A model generated the notes under the pieces. That model saw nothing but the letters and a program-made list of their open reading frames with translations. It was not told where the DNA came from and did no database searches. This document shows positions 9,923 through 19,797 of a DNA stretch of 64,000 nucleotides, piece after piece. Where the stretch lies: positions 1 through 64,000 of the forward strand of contig JASJCP010000003.1 in assembly GCA_030065935.1 (NCBI GenBank), in the 5' to 3' direction. Source of the stretch: Xenococcaceae cyanobacterium MO_167.B27 (GTDB lineage Bacteria; Cyanobacteriota; Cyanobacteriia; Cyanobacteriales; Xenococcaceae). The position numbers were made by a program, and so were the translations under genes. Position 1 is the first letter of the stretch. Each line of letters begins with the position of its first letter.

Positions 9923-11539
9923 CTAATATTGAGTTACTTTGGTCTTGGCAAGGGACTCTAGTAGTAAACCATATTCTATACCTTCTACTACTGCCTGATA
10001 GGAGGCATCAAGAATGTTGCCAGATACTCCCACTGTTGTCCAGCTTTGTTTGCCATTACTTGATTCTACTAGGACTCGGGTCGTAGCATCAGTCCCCAAT
10101 TTTCCATCGAGGATTCTCACTTTATAGTCAGTGAGATGAAACTGAGCTATTTTGGGATAAAACTTCACTAGTGCTTTACGCAAAGCTCTATCTAAGGCGG
10201 AAACTGGCCCATTTCCCTCTGCTACTTCTAGCAAGTAATGTTTACCAACTTTTGCTTTTATTGTAGCGAGAGCTTTAGTTTGAGAATAACTTTCTTCTGA
10301 ACTAATGTTACAGTGAACTTGAAATCCATGGAGTTCAAACATGGGAGAACGTTCCTCTAAATAAGAACGCATCAACAGTTCAAAGCTGGCTTCTGCTGCT
10401 TCAAATTGATAACCTTGATTTTCTAGGATTTTGAGTTGTTCTAAAATTTGCCTACACTGAGGGGAATTTTTATCAAGTTTGATGCCAAATTTCTTTGCAT
10501 AGTGTAACACATTACTCATTCCCGACTGGTCAGAAATTATAATATGTCTCTGATTACCTACAGCTTCTGGGACAATATGTTCGTAAGTTATGGGATTTTT
10601 GGCTACTGCCGAGACATGAATTCCTGCTTTATGGGCAAAGGCAGAGCGTCCGACGAAAGGAGCGCGTTCTGAGGGGGCTAAATTCACAGTTTCACTAATA
10701 ATTCTGCTAGTTTTAGTGATTTGAGCCATTTTTTCTGGTGGGAGACATTCATAACCAAGCTTAAGCTGGAGATTGGGAATTAGAGTACATAAATCCGCAT
10801 TACCGCATCTTTCCCCATAACCGTTGATTGTTCCCTGTACCATAGTTGCTCCTGCTCTCACTGCTGCGATCGCATTGGCTACTGCTGTTCCTGAGTCATT
10901 GTGAGTATGAATACCTAAAGGGGGACAGTGGGGAATTGCTGTACTAATTTCACTGACAATTTGACTGATTTCGTGGGGGAGAGTACCGCCATTGGTATCG
11001 CAGAGAACTAACCATTCTGCTCCTGCTGCGATCGCTGTTTTCAGAGTGGTTAAGGCATAATCCCGATTGTGTTTATAACCATCAAACCAGTGTTCTGCAT
11101 CATAAATTATCCTTCTTCCCTGAAGTCTCAGATACTCAATAGAGTCTTGAATCATACTGAGATTTTCATCTTTACTGGTTTTGAGACTTTCTGTAACGTG
11201 CAAATCCCAAGATTTACCAAAAATTGTCACCCAGCGAGTTCCTGCTGCTAAAATCCCCTGTAACATTTTGTCTTCTGCTGCTACTTGATGGGGGCGACGG
11301 GTTGAACAGAAGGCAACGATTTCTGCTTGTTGTAGGGGTTCTTCTTTTAACTTCCAAAAAAATTGTACATCTTTCGGGTTCGCTCCTGGCCATCCTCCTT
11401 CAATAAAAGGTATTCCCATAGCATCTAGTTGCCGAGCAATTTTGATTTTATCTTCTAAAGATAAAGTAATGCCTTGTGCTTGAGAACCATCTCTTAAGGT
11501 AGTGTCGTAAAGCCAGATTTTCATAGGTTGAATGAGCAA
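9923..11539 (-). CDS. cimA: Citramalate synthase / isopropylmalate synthase family
   Basis: LYDTTLRDGSQAQGITLSLEDKI, WPGANPKD, HTHNDSGTAVANAIAAVRAGA, NGYGERCGNADL motifs. Confidence 0.9.
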   Translation of the reverse strand: MLIQPMKIWLYDTTLRDGSQAQGITLSLEDKIKIARQLDAMGIPFIEGGWPGANPKDVQFFWKLKEEPLQQAEIVAFCSTRRPHQVAAEDKMLQGILAAGTRWVTIFGKSWDLHVTESLKTSKDENLSMIQDSIEYLRLQGRRIIYDAEHWFDGYKHNRDYALTTLKTAIAAGAEWLVLCDTNGGTLPHEISQIVSEISTAIPHCPPLGIHTHNDSGTAVANAIAAVRAGATMVQGTINGYGERCGNADLCTLIPNLQLKLGYECLPPEKMAQITKTSRIISETVNLAPSERAPFVGRSAFAHKAGIHVSAVAKNPITYEHIVPEAVGNQRHIIISDQSGMSNVLHYAKKFGIKLDKNSPQCRQILEQLKILENQGYQFEAAEASFELLMRSYLEERSPMFELHGFQVHCNISSEESYSQTKALATIKAKVGKHYLLEVAEGNGPVSALDRALRKALVKFYPKIAQFHLTDYKVRILDGKLGTDATTRVLVESSNGKQSWTTVGVSGNILDASYQAVVEGIEYGLLLESLAKTKVTQY

Positions 11540-11777
11540 TAAATGGTCTATAACTACCTTAAATTAATAACGGACAAGAATCACTTACAACGATGGCGTA
11601 ATTAATTCGTTAAGAAATGTTAAATTATGAAATAATTAAGGGATGAAGGGTACAAGGATAAACGATGAGCAGGATGAAACCCTAGACCCTTGTGTCCGAA
11701 GTAGGGGAAACAAGATTGATTTGTTGCCTTATCCCTTATAATTCATCCCTCATACTTCATATAGTAATTAATCAAAA

Positions 11778-12104
11778 ATGCCAACAGTAAAGTTTCAAGG
11801 AAAGACTTTTACTTGCTCAGAAGGAGCTAATCTCCGTAAAGTACTACTAGAAAATAAATTAGATTTATACAACGGTAATGCCAAGTATATCAACTGTCGT
11901 GGAATTGGTAGTTGTGGAACTTGTGCGGTAGAAATCATTGGTGAGGTTTCCCCTCCTAACTGGAAAGATCGAGGCAGGCGTAAGCTTCCTCCCCATTCTC
12001 CCACAAAAAACCGTCGTTTAGCCTGTCAAACTAAAGTTTTAGGGGATATTGAAGTTATTAAATATGATGGCTTTTGGGGACAAGGGGATAATTTAGCGAA
12101 GTAG
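11778..12104 (+). CDS. 2Fe-2S ferredoxin-like protein
   Basis: NCRGIGSCGTCAVEIIG ... RRLACQTKVLGD plant-type Fe-S motif. Confidence 0.9.
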   Translation: MPTVKFQGKTFTCSEGANLRKVLLENKLDLYNGNAKYINCRGIGSCGTCAVEIIGEVSPPNWKDRGRRKLPPHSPTKNRRLACQTKVLGDIEVIKYDGFWGQGDNLAK

Positions 12105-12154
12105 CTTTTTAGTTATTAAAAGCGAGCGCTTTGTTAAGACTGAGGGAGATTCTC

Positions 12155-12580
12155 TCAGTTAAAATTAATCAAAGTTAGAGCAGTTTCTTTGACTTGTTTT
12201 ACATCAATCATTTGCTTTAATTCGTCGCTATCGTGTCTTCCTTCAAAAGCTTCTAATGCTGCTCTTTCTATAGCAGCTTCAAAAGCCTCATCAATAGTTT
12301 CAATCAGTTCATCTCGGTTAGCGTAGCAACCACCAGATTTACGTCGCTTATTAGTTCGCTTAATCTCTCTAACTGAATTATTAATGGAAACATCCCACGA
12401 TCTTGTAGTTCGTTTTTCTGCTTCTTGTTTAATTAAGTGAACTAAAAGAATTACGCTATAGCTGTAGATTTTGTTGAGCTTATCCTCTTTGGACATCTCT
12501 TCTAATTCACTAACAAGTTCTAAAGCTTTGATATAGTTTTTTTCCTCGATGTATTGTCTTAAGGCGATCAACTCTTCCAT
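12155..12580 (-). CDS. DUF29-like protein
   Basis: Acidic helical protein with VILLVHLIKQEAEKRTTRSWDVSINNSVREI pattern resembling DUF29. Confidence 0.5.
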   Translation of the reverse strand: MEELIALRQYIEEKNYIKALELVSELEEMSKEDKLNKIYSYSVILLVHLIKQEAEKRTTRSWDVSINNSVREIKRTNKRRKSGGCYANRDELIETIDEAFEAAIERAALEAFEGRHDSDELKQMIDVKQVKETALTLINFN

Positions 12581-12605
12581 ATTTGAATTTTGATTCTATT
12601 ATTTT

Positions 12606-13016
12606 TCAAATAATTAAATTATTTTGAACCATATAACTTAATAACCAATTAGCAGCCGTAGCACGACGAGTATCTCTGGGGGTGAATTCTCCGATTTTGT
12701 AGCCTTTGAATCCTAGTTTTTCCTTAAGCAATTGTTTATTTTCTTTGGGGATAGAGCGAGTTAACTTTACTGTAGGGGGGCGATTTTCGATAAAATCTGG
12801 AGGTTCAGGATAGGCTTGTTGCCAATCTGCTGCTACTTGGGAATTGTCCCAACTTTGACTAGCTTCATCGTAACGATAACCTAGATAGTGCCAAACTAGT
12901 TGGTTAACAATATCATCTCCAACTTTGTCGTTTAAAATTGCCCAAATAGTATCCGTATTTAATGGTGGAAGTTTAGACATATTCTGTAAATTTAAATGCA
13001 GCCTAGACGTTGGCAA
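12606..13016 (-). CDS. DUF1823-type conserved protein (real start probably internal MSKLPPLNTDTIW)
   Basis: LPPLNTDTIWAILNDK...LVWHYLGYRYD...FKGYKIGEFTPRDTRRATAANWLLSYM. Confidence 0.65.
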   Translation of the reverse strand: MPTSRLHLNLQNMSKLPPLNTDTIWAILNDKVGDDIVNQLVWHYLGYRYDEASQSWDNSQVAADWQQAYPEPPDFIENRPPTVKLTRSIPKENKQLLKEKLGFKGYKIGEFTPRDTRRATAANWLLSYMVQNNLII

Positions 13017-14018
13017 CTAAGTGTAGTTCTAATTATCGGTATTTTATCAGTATCTGCTGCTGCTATCTTCATTCGGCTAGCAATGGATACCGCAGATAAC
13101 TACACTATTGGATTTAGTTTATTCTTAGCTGCTTTTCGTTTGATTATTTCTGCTCTGATTTTACTTCCCACTTGGGGCAGAAATACTGTTAGGTTAAAAA
13201 ATTTATCTGTTGAAACAAGCAAGCTCGCTTCGGGAGTAGGGGAGAGAAGAGACAATAGGGCTTATCCCAATAGTGAGAGTGTTACTTGGGGCAAGATCAA
13301 ACAGCTAATAGCTAGTAATCAAACTTATTATTTTGCTGTTGCTGCTGGCTTCTGTCTCGGATTCCATTTTGCCACTTGGATTAGCTCTTTGGCTTTTACT
13401 TCTGTAGCTGCTTCTACTACTCTTGTGACCACTAATCCTATTTGGGTAGCTTTACTCAGTAGATGGTGGTTTAAAGAAAGGTTATCTCAAAAAACTACCC
13501 TGGGAATTGGGGTTGCTGTTGTCGGTAGTGTGTTAATTGCCCTTGGGGATAATAACAGCCTCAGCAGTAATCACAACTCAATCTTAGGTGCTATTTTAGC
13601 TATGACTGGTGCAATAATGGCTAGTCTATACATAATTTGTGGCAGACAAGCGCAGCATAAAGGATTAAGTCTTACTAATTATATTGCGATCGCCTATACT
13701 ACCTCCGCATTAATTTTATTTCCTCTCCCTCTATTATTTGGTGCTAGTTATCAGGGTTATCCCAAAGCAGTTTATGTTTATGGGTTATTAATGGCTATAT
13801 TTTCTCAAATAGTAGGACATACTAGTGTTAACTGGGCTTTGCGTTGGTTATCTCCTACCATTGTCACACTGTGTATTTTAGTTGAACCTGTCGGTTCTAG
13901 TAGTTTGGCTTGGATTTTTCTTGGAGAAATTCCTAGTACAAGAGTTATCTTAGGAGGATTCATTCTCTTGTTAGGGGTTGCTATTGCTGTGATTAACCAA
14001 AAGTCCAAAGAACTGTAA
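12996..14018 (+). CDS. DMT/EamA family transporter
   Basis: Multiple TM segments; two EamA-like halves with VTTNPIWVALLS and LEPVGSSSLAWIFLGEIPSTRVILGGFILLLGV. Confidence 0.85.
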   Translation: MQPRRWQLSVVLIIGILSVSAAAIFIRLAMDTADNYTIGFSLFLAAFRLIISALILLPTWGRNTVRLKNLSVETSKLASGVGERRDNRAYPNSESVTWGKIKQLIASNQTYYFAVAAGFCLGFHFATWISSLAFTSVAASTTLVTTNPIWVALLSRWWFKERLSQKTTLGIGVAVVGSVLIALGDNNSLSSNHNSILGAILAMTGAIMASLYIICGRQAQHKGLSLTNYIAIAYTTSALILFPLPLLFGASYQGYPKAVYVYGLLMAIFSQIVGHTSVNWALRWLSPTIVTLCILVEPVGSSSLAWIFLGEIPSTRVILGGFILLLGVAIAVINQKSKEL

Positions 14019-14106
14019 AAAATTAGTAACAAACTTATAACAAAAAGTTTCTCATATCCATCTTCTGGCAAACTAAGCGATAGCTGGCATTAGAGGAACT
14101 TTTTTC

Positions 14107-15021
14107 ATGGGAACTATTATCAGTACCGTCAACATGAAAGGGGGGGTAGGCAAAACTACTCTCACTGTAAATTTAGCAACTGCTTTAGCAAAATATCATA
14201 ATAAACGGGTTTTAGTTTTAGATTTAGATTCACAAATTAGTGCAACTTTAAGTTTAATATCACCTCATGAATTTGCTAAATTTCGGAAAAAAAGACGTAC
14301 TCTAAGTTATTTACTCGATAACGCCATTACTCCTAATCCTTGGAAAAAACTCGCGATTCAAGATTTAATTTGTCCTGGTGTTTGTAATATTGATGGCTTA
14401 GAACTGTTACCAGGAGATATCGAACTTTATGATGAATATTTAGTTTCTGAAATGCTCCATAATAAAGCAGTAGAAGCAACGGGAAAAGACTTTGAAAAAG
14501 TATGGGACAATTTTGAAAGAATCCTAATTAAAGATCTTATTAAGCCCATAGTACATGACTACGATTTTATCATTATGGACTGCGCTCCTGGCTATAACTT
14601 ACTAACTCGTAGTGGAATTGCTGCTAGTAATTATTACTTACTTCCTGCTCGTCCAGAGCCGTTATCTATTGTAGGGATTCAACTCCTAGAAAGACGCATT
14701 GCTAATCTTAAAAAACACCATGAAAATACGGAGGTATTAAATATTAAATTATTGGGAATAGCTTTTATTCTCTCTGCTGGTGGTTTGATGGGTAGATATT
14801 ATAAACAAGTAATGAAAAGAGTTAGAGATGATTTTGCTCCTGATCAGCTTTTTAACCAATCTATTCCCATGGATGTTAATGTAGCTAAAGCTGTGGATTT
14901 ATTTACTCCCGTACTATTGGCTATGCCTAATTCTAGTGGCTCAAAAGCTTTTCTGAAATTGACTGAAGAATTCTTAACTAAAATCAAGGTCAATGAACAA
15001 CAATTAGCATCGGCAAATTAA
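14107..15021 (+). CDS. ParA-family ATPase
   Basis: MGTIISTVNMKGGVGKTTLTVNLATAL deviant Walker A; YDFIIMDCAPGYNLLTRSGI. Confidence 0.9.
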   Translation: MGTIISTVNMKGGVGKTTLTVNLATALAKYHNKRVLVLDLDSQISATLSLISPHEFAKFRKKRRTLSYLLDNAITPNPWKKLAIQDLICPGVCNIDGLELLPGDIELYDEYLVSEMLHNKAVEATGKDFEKVWDNFERILIKDLIKPIVHDYDFIIMDCAPGYNLLTRSGIAASNYYLLPARPEPLSIVGIQLLERRIANLKKHHENTEVLNIKLLGIAFILSAGGLMGRYYKQVMKRVRDDFAPDQLFNQSIPMDVNVAKAVDLFTPVLLAMPNSSGSKAFLKLTEEFLTKIKVNEQQLASAN

Positions 15022-15117
15022 ACTATTTTTCATTGATCATTGATCATTTTTTACTGTTGGCAAATGAAATTAGACCGAGTTCAAGATTATTCCGGAGAGG
15101 AAACATAGAAAAATATA

Positions 15118-15256
15118 GACAGTCTTGATAACAAGCTTCCGAATTGAGGCTGATCAACAAGGAACCTCCGAAGACTGTCGAGAGGATGAATTGACCGCGA
15201 GACCCGCTTCCGGCTAGGAAGCCTCTCTAATCGCGGTGTTGACAATCAATCTTGTC
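15118..15256 (+). ncRNA. Candidate structured RNA (three successive hairpins) upstream of the PEP-utilizing enzyme; strand inferred
   Basis: GACAGTCTT(15118-15126)/AAGACTGTC(15171-15179); ACCGCGA(15194-15200)/TCGCGGT(15231-15237) enclosing GCTTCC(15206-15211)/GGAAGC(15217-15222); GACAA(15241-15245)/TTGTC(15252-15256). Confidence 0.45.
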
Positions 15257-15280
15257 TTCAGTAGCCGACATTTAAGTGAT

Positions 15281-15301
15281 AAATGTTAAATGTTAAATGT
15301 T
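15281..15301. repeat. Heptanucleotide tandem repeat (AAATGTT)x3 overlapping predicted start codon
   Basis: AAATGTTAAATGTTAAATGTT read directly; ATG at 15297 lies in third unit. Confidence 0.9.
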
Positions 15302-17648
15302 CAATATTACACCAGTGAATTATTTATATTGGCTCTCTCAAATTAAAGCTTCGCAACAGTCTTTGGTTGGGGATAAAGTGTTTATCCTCAGCCAACTTTT
15401 GCAGCAAGATTATCCCATAATTCCTGGCTTTGTCTTGAGTGATTCTTTATTTAGAAATTTTGTGGCAACTATAGATGATTCACGATTTTTAGTCAGTAAT
15501 TTGGCTAATTCTTCTCTACACCTAAATAAAGATAATTATCAAATTCTTCAGTCTATAGCTATTAAAAGTCGTCAAGCTATTGACGAAACAGAATTCACTG
15601 AAAAATGGCAACAAGAAATTTTAGGATCTGCCCAACGATTAAATGCTAAAAAATTAGTTATAAGACCTTGGTTTTTTCCTTCTCATTATCCACAACAAGA
15701 TAGTTATCGCTTATGGCGATCGCAAACTTGTATTTGTACTGCTAAAGCTTTAACCCTAGCTATTAAAAAAGTTTGGTCGGAATTATTTAGTGCTAAAAGT
15801 ATATTGTATTGGGACAGATTAAATATTCCCTTAGAAACAGTTAATTGTACTTTACTGATACAACCGATTCAAAACGGTATCGCATCTGGGATTGTGGAAT
15901 TAAAGCCAAAAACAATTTGTATTCAAGCTACTTGGGGTTTAGAAAATAGTCTGCATCAAGGAGCAGTAGAACCAGATATATATATTGTAGAACGAGCTAC
16001 GGGTAAAATACTTAGTCAGAAATTAGGGAATAAAACCCTTGCTTATCGCCTACAAACTGGTGAAGAATCAGAATCTTTACTAGACTGTTTAGAGTCTTAT
16101 TTTTTAACAGAATCTCAATCAGAAACCTACAGTTTAACCGAAGCAGAGATTAATCAGCTTGCTAAGTTAACAGAAACTCTAATCAAAAAAAGACCCCAGA
16201 TCAGATATTTAGAATGGACTTTATCTGATACTGAGAATGAAATCGACTCTCCCCGGAAATTTTATTGGACTCAGTTAAATTACTTTTCTGCTTTATCTTC
16301 TCCTCAAGAGAATCTATCTATACCAATTACAGAAACATCTGTTAAACCATTATTGAGAGGTTTGGGAGTTTCTCCTGGTAAGACAGTAGCTAATGTTGTA
16401 GTTCGTGACAAATTATCTAGAGATAAATCCTCATTACCTGATGGGTGTATTTTAGTAACTAAGGCGATCACACCCTCTCAAATAGCTTTATTACCTAAAA
16501 TATCAGGAATTATTACCGAAACGGGTGGTATTACCAGTCATGCTGCTATTATCGCTAGAGAATTAGGTATTCCTGCTATTGTCAATGCTACTAATGCTAC
16601 CACTATCTTGCACACAGGAGATTTAGTGATGTTAGACTCAGAGCGAGGAGAAGTTCATCTCACAGATATGGATCATCCTCCAGTAAAAGAACCACCTTTA
16701 ATGATTTCAGAGCCGACAAAACATGATTTATTGAGGATTTCTCAACCTCTCGCTACGAGAATTATGGTTAATCTGAGTCACTCTAATACTATCGAGCAAG
16801 CAGTTAACTTACCAGTAGATGGAGTTGGGTTACTACGTTCAGAATTAATGTTACTAGAGTTGCTGGGTTCTAAATCTTTGGATCAATGGTTAGCTGAGTC
16901 TGATCGAAAAGAGTTTTTAGCACATTTAACTAATCTCATTCGGAACTTTGTGGTTGCTTTTTTCCCTCGTCCCGTATTTTATCGTTCTTGTGATTGGCGC
17001 AGTAATGAGTTTAATAATTCTGGGGAATTGGAACTTAATCCCATAGTAGGAGATCGCGGTACTTATCACTATTTATTAGATGCAACTTTATTCGATTTAG
17101 AATTACAAGCGATCGCTAATATCCAGCAAGAAGGTTATACCAATATTAATTTGATTGTGCCATTTGTCCGCAGTGTAGAAGAATTTATCTTTTGTCGTCA
17201 GCGTGTAGAAAATTTCCGCTTACAAAATACTGCTTCTTTTCAACTATGGCTGATGGCGGAAGTACCATCAGTAATCTTTTTACTTCCTCAATACATTCAA
17301 GCAGGAGTACAAGGTATTGTTATTGGTGCTAATGATTTAACTCAATTAATCTTAGGAATAGATCGAGAAGATTCTGATTTTTCCCGTCGCGGTTTAAATC
17401 TTAATCATCCTGCTGTCTTAGATGGGATATTTAAACTCAGCCAAACTGCTAAAAAACATGATATTCCTTGCTCAATTGCCATTCATAACCCAGTAGAATA
17501 TCCTAATTTACTCGATAAATTAATTCAATGGGGCATTTCTACGATTTCTGTAGAATCAGAAGCAGTTATCTCTACCTATCAAGAAATAGCTCGCTCAGAA
17601 AAGCGTTTACTATTAAATATGATGAGAGATCGAGATGAACCTAGATAA
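15297..17648 (+). CDS. PEP synthase / PPDK-like PEP-utilizing enzyme
   Basis: Swivelling-domain signature GIITETGGITSHAAIIARELGIPAIV and C-terminal PEP-binding barrel (VDGVGLLRSELMLLE, VPFVRSVEEF, IGANDLTQLILGIDR). Confidence 0.85.
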   Translation: MFNITPVNYLYWLSQIKASQQSLVGDKVFILSQLLQQDYPIIPGFVLSDSLFRNFVATIDDSRFLVSNLANSSLHLNKDNYQILQSIAIKSRQAIDETEFTEKWQQEILGSAQRLNAKKLVIRPWFFPSHYPQQDSYRLWRSQTCICTAKALTLAIKKVWSELFSAKSILYWDRLNIPLETVNCTLLIQPIQNGIASGIVELKPKTICIQATWGLENSLHQGAVEPDIYIVERATGKILSQKLGNKTLAYRLQTGEESESLLDCLESYFLTESQSETYSLTEAEINQLAKLTETLIKKRPQIRYLEWTLSDTENEIDSPRKFYWTQLNYFSALSSPQENLSIPITETSVKPLLRGLGVSPGKTVANVVVRDKLSRDKSSLPDGCILVTKAITPSQIALLPKISGIITETGGITSHAAIIARELGIPAIVNATNATTILHTGDLVMLDSERGEVHLTDMDHPPVKEPPLMISEPTKHDLLRISQPLATRIMVNLSHSNTIEQAVNLPVDGVGLLRSELMLLELLGSKSLDQWLAESDRKEFLAHLTNLIRNFVVAFFPRPVFYRSCDWRSNEFNNSGELELNPIVGDRGTYHYLLDATLFDLELQAIANIQQEGYTNINLIVPFVRSVEEFIFCRQRVENFRLQNTASFQLWLMAEVPSVIFLLPQYIQAGVQGIVIGANDLTQLILGIDREDSDFSRRGLNLNHPAVLDGIFKLSQTAKKHDIPCSIAIHNPVEYPNLLDKLIQWGISTISVESEAVISTYQEIARSEKRLLLNMMRDRDEPR

Positions 17649-17937
17649 TAGCGAGTGTTTTTTCTAAAGCTTGATAATTTCTTGCACCAACAGAGGTAAG
17701 AATATTTTTAACTTTTGACCATAAATTTTCGCGCTTGATTAAACCCAGGAGAACCGCAATTTATAGCAATCGAATGATAGATAATGTACTACTATATTTA
17801 CAGTTCATTTGGCGCACCAACACAGATTTTTGTTGATTTTTTCTTGCGCTGGTGGGTATCGTACAGTATAATTCTATAAGTGAGCAAACTGTGAAACAAA
17901 AAATTACAGTTTTATACAGAGAAGAGTTTAAAGTTTT

Positions 17938-18012
17938 ATGGAAATATTGTCTCTTTCTCTCTTGCTGGTATTAGTCACAGTCTATGACTTAGCTGTTAAT
18001 GGTGAGTCTTAA
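17938..18012 (+). CDS. Candidate 24-aa single-TM small protein MEILSLSLLLVLVTVYDLAVNGES
   Basis: Short ORF absent from ORF track; hydrophobic peptide followed by terminator-like hairpin at 18151-18183. Confidence 0.25.
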   Translation: MEILSLSLLLVLVTVYDLAVNGES

Positions 18013-18150
18013 TTAGAATTGAGCATGATACTTATGCCTTGAAGCCGTCGAAATTAACATTAGGGAAAAGAAAAAAGAGAGATCATAAATTGTGCTTCAA
18101 GATTAAATCTTTTCCCAAGTTATCTAGAATCTGAAAAACTAGTAAATTTA

Positions 18151-18183
18151 AAAACACTGTCTTTATTTAAGGCAGTGTTTTTT
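18151..18183 (+). terminator. Rho-independent terminator-like hairpin
   Basis: AAAACACTGTCTTTATTTAAGGCAGTGTTTTTT inverted repeat followed by T-run. Confidence 0.7.
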
Positions 18184-18330
18184 GAGGCTTTAAATGTCAG
18201 CATCTTGAGTTAAATTTCAAAATCAACGCTTCTAGTAATTAAGCAGGTTAATTCTACATCTAGTCAAAAAAAACTAGAATTTAAGCGGGAAGGTAGATAA
18301 TTTGATTAATTGTCCAAAAATAAAAACTGC

Positions 18331-19770
18331 ATGAATACTAAGGAAAAATCAAGTGAGCAGGTAGATTCAAACTATAGCAAAGATTTAGTCCTAACTAAAT
18401 CAAAGTTCAACTTTGGGCAACTTTGGAATATGAATTTTGGCTTTCTGGGTATTCAGTTTGGATGGGGACTACAGATGGCAAATATGAGTGCTATTTTTGA
18501 GCATTTAGGTGCAGATGCCCACCAACTGCCAATTTTGTGGATTGCTGCCCCTCTAACTGGTTTGATTGTACAACCAATTATCGGTAATCTCAGCGATTAT
18601 ACCTGGACTCCTTTAGGCAGACGACGACCTTACTTTCTGGTAGGGGCAATTTTAGCTTCTATTGCTCTTGTATTTATGCCTCGCTCTTCTACACTTTGGA
18701 TGGCTGCTGGATTACTGTGGATTTTGGATACTAGTGCTAATGTGAGTATGGTTCCTTTTCGGGCATTTGTTGGGGATTTATTGCCCAAAGAACAAAGAAC
18801 TAAAGGGTTTGCCATGCAAAGTGTGATGGTGGGTATTGGTGCTGTATCTGCCTCTGCTTTACCCTGGTTGCTGAACCATGTTTTTGCAGTAGAAAATACT
18901 AGTAATGCTATTCATGAAATCCCTCTGACGGTAGAAATTTCATTTTATATTGGGGCTGCTTTATTTCTGGGAACAGTATTGTGGACAGTTATTACAACTC
19001 CCGAATATCCACCACAAAATTTAGAAAAGTTTGAACGTTTGCAGGAAAAACGGGGTGGAATTACTAGCAGCATTCGAGAAAGTTGGTATGCTCTAAGAGA
19101 TATGCCCTTGACTATGAGTCAGTTGGCTAAGGTTCAGTTTTTCACTTGGCTAGGTATATTTTGCTTTTTTCTTTATTTTCCTCCCGCCGTAGCTCGTAAT
19201 ATTTTCGGTGCAACTAGCCAAGATTCGATTTTATATAGTGATGGGATTGAATGGGCAGGTTTATGTTTTGCGGTTTTTAATACTATCTGTATCGGATTTT
19301 CTTTTCTATTGCCCTATCTAGGTAAAAAAATTGGTCGTCAAACAATTCACTGCATTTGTTTAGTTTGTGGGGGAGTCAGTTTAATCTCATTATTAATCAT
19401 TAAAAATCAATATTTGTTACTAGGTGCTATGGTAGGCTTGGGCATAGCTTGGTCAAGTGCTTTGGTCATGCCTTATGCAATGCTGACTGGAGCAATTCCT
19501 CCCCAGCGCAGGGGTATTTATCAAGGCATTTTTAACTTTTTTATTGTCCTACCAGAGATTTTTGTTTCTCTCTGTTTTGGCTGGGTGATGAGTTATATCC
19601 TCAATGACAATCGGCTTTTGGCTGTGGTTCTTGGCGGAGTATTCTTGATTATTGGTGCTGGTTTTACTTTATTGGTTAAATCTAGTCCAATCTCAGAATC
19701 AGAAACTCCTACAGAAGTTGCAGTAACACAAGAGACAACTGAGACAAAAACCCAGACGCAAACTCTGTAA
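18331..19770 (+). CDS. MFS transporter, SLC45/GPH-like (ORF track starts at TTG 18310; ATG at 18331 more likely)
   Basis: 12-TM-like; signature NLSDYTWTPLGRRRPYFLVGAILA. Confidence 0.8.
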   Translation: MNTKEKSSEQVDSNYSKDLVLTKSKFNFGQLWNMNFGFLGIQFGWGLQMANMSAIFEHLGADAHQLPILWIAAPLTGLIVQPIIGNLSDYTWTPLGRRRPYFLVGAILASIALVFMPRSSTLWMAAGLLWILDTSANVSMVPFRAFVGDLLPKEQRTKGFAMQSVMVGIGAVSASALPWLLNHVFAVENTSNAIHEIPLTVEISFYIGAALFLGTVLWTVITTPEYPPQNLEKFERLQEKRGGITSSIRESWYALRDMPLTMSQLAKVQFFTWLGIFCFFLYFPPAVARNIFGATSQDSILYSDGIEWAGLCFAVFNTICIGFSFLLPYLGKKIGRQTIHCICLVCGGVSLISLLIIKNQYLLLGAMVGLGIAWSSALVMPYAMLTGAIPPQRRGIYQGIFNFFIVLPEIFVSLCFGWVMSYILNDNRLLAVVLGGVFLIIGAGFTLLVKSSPISESETPTEVAVTQETTETKTQTQTL

Positions 19771-19797
19771 CTTCAATAATCTCAAGGTAAATTAGAT

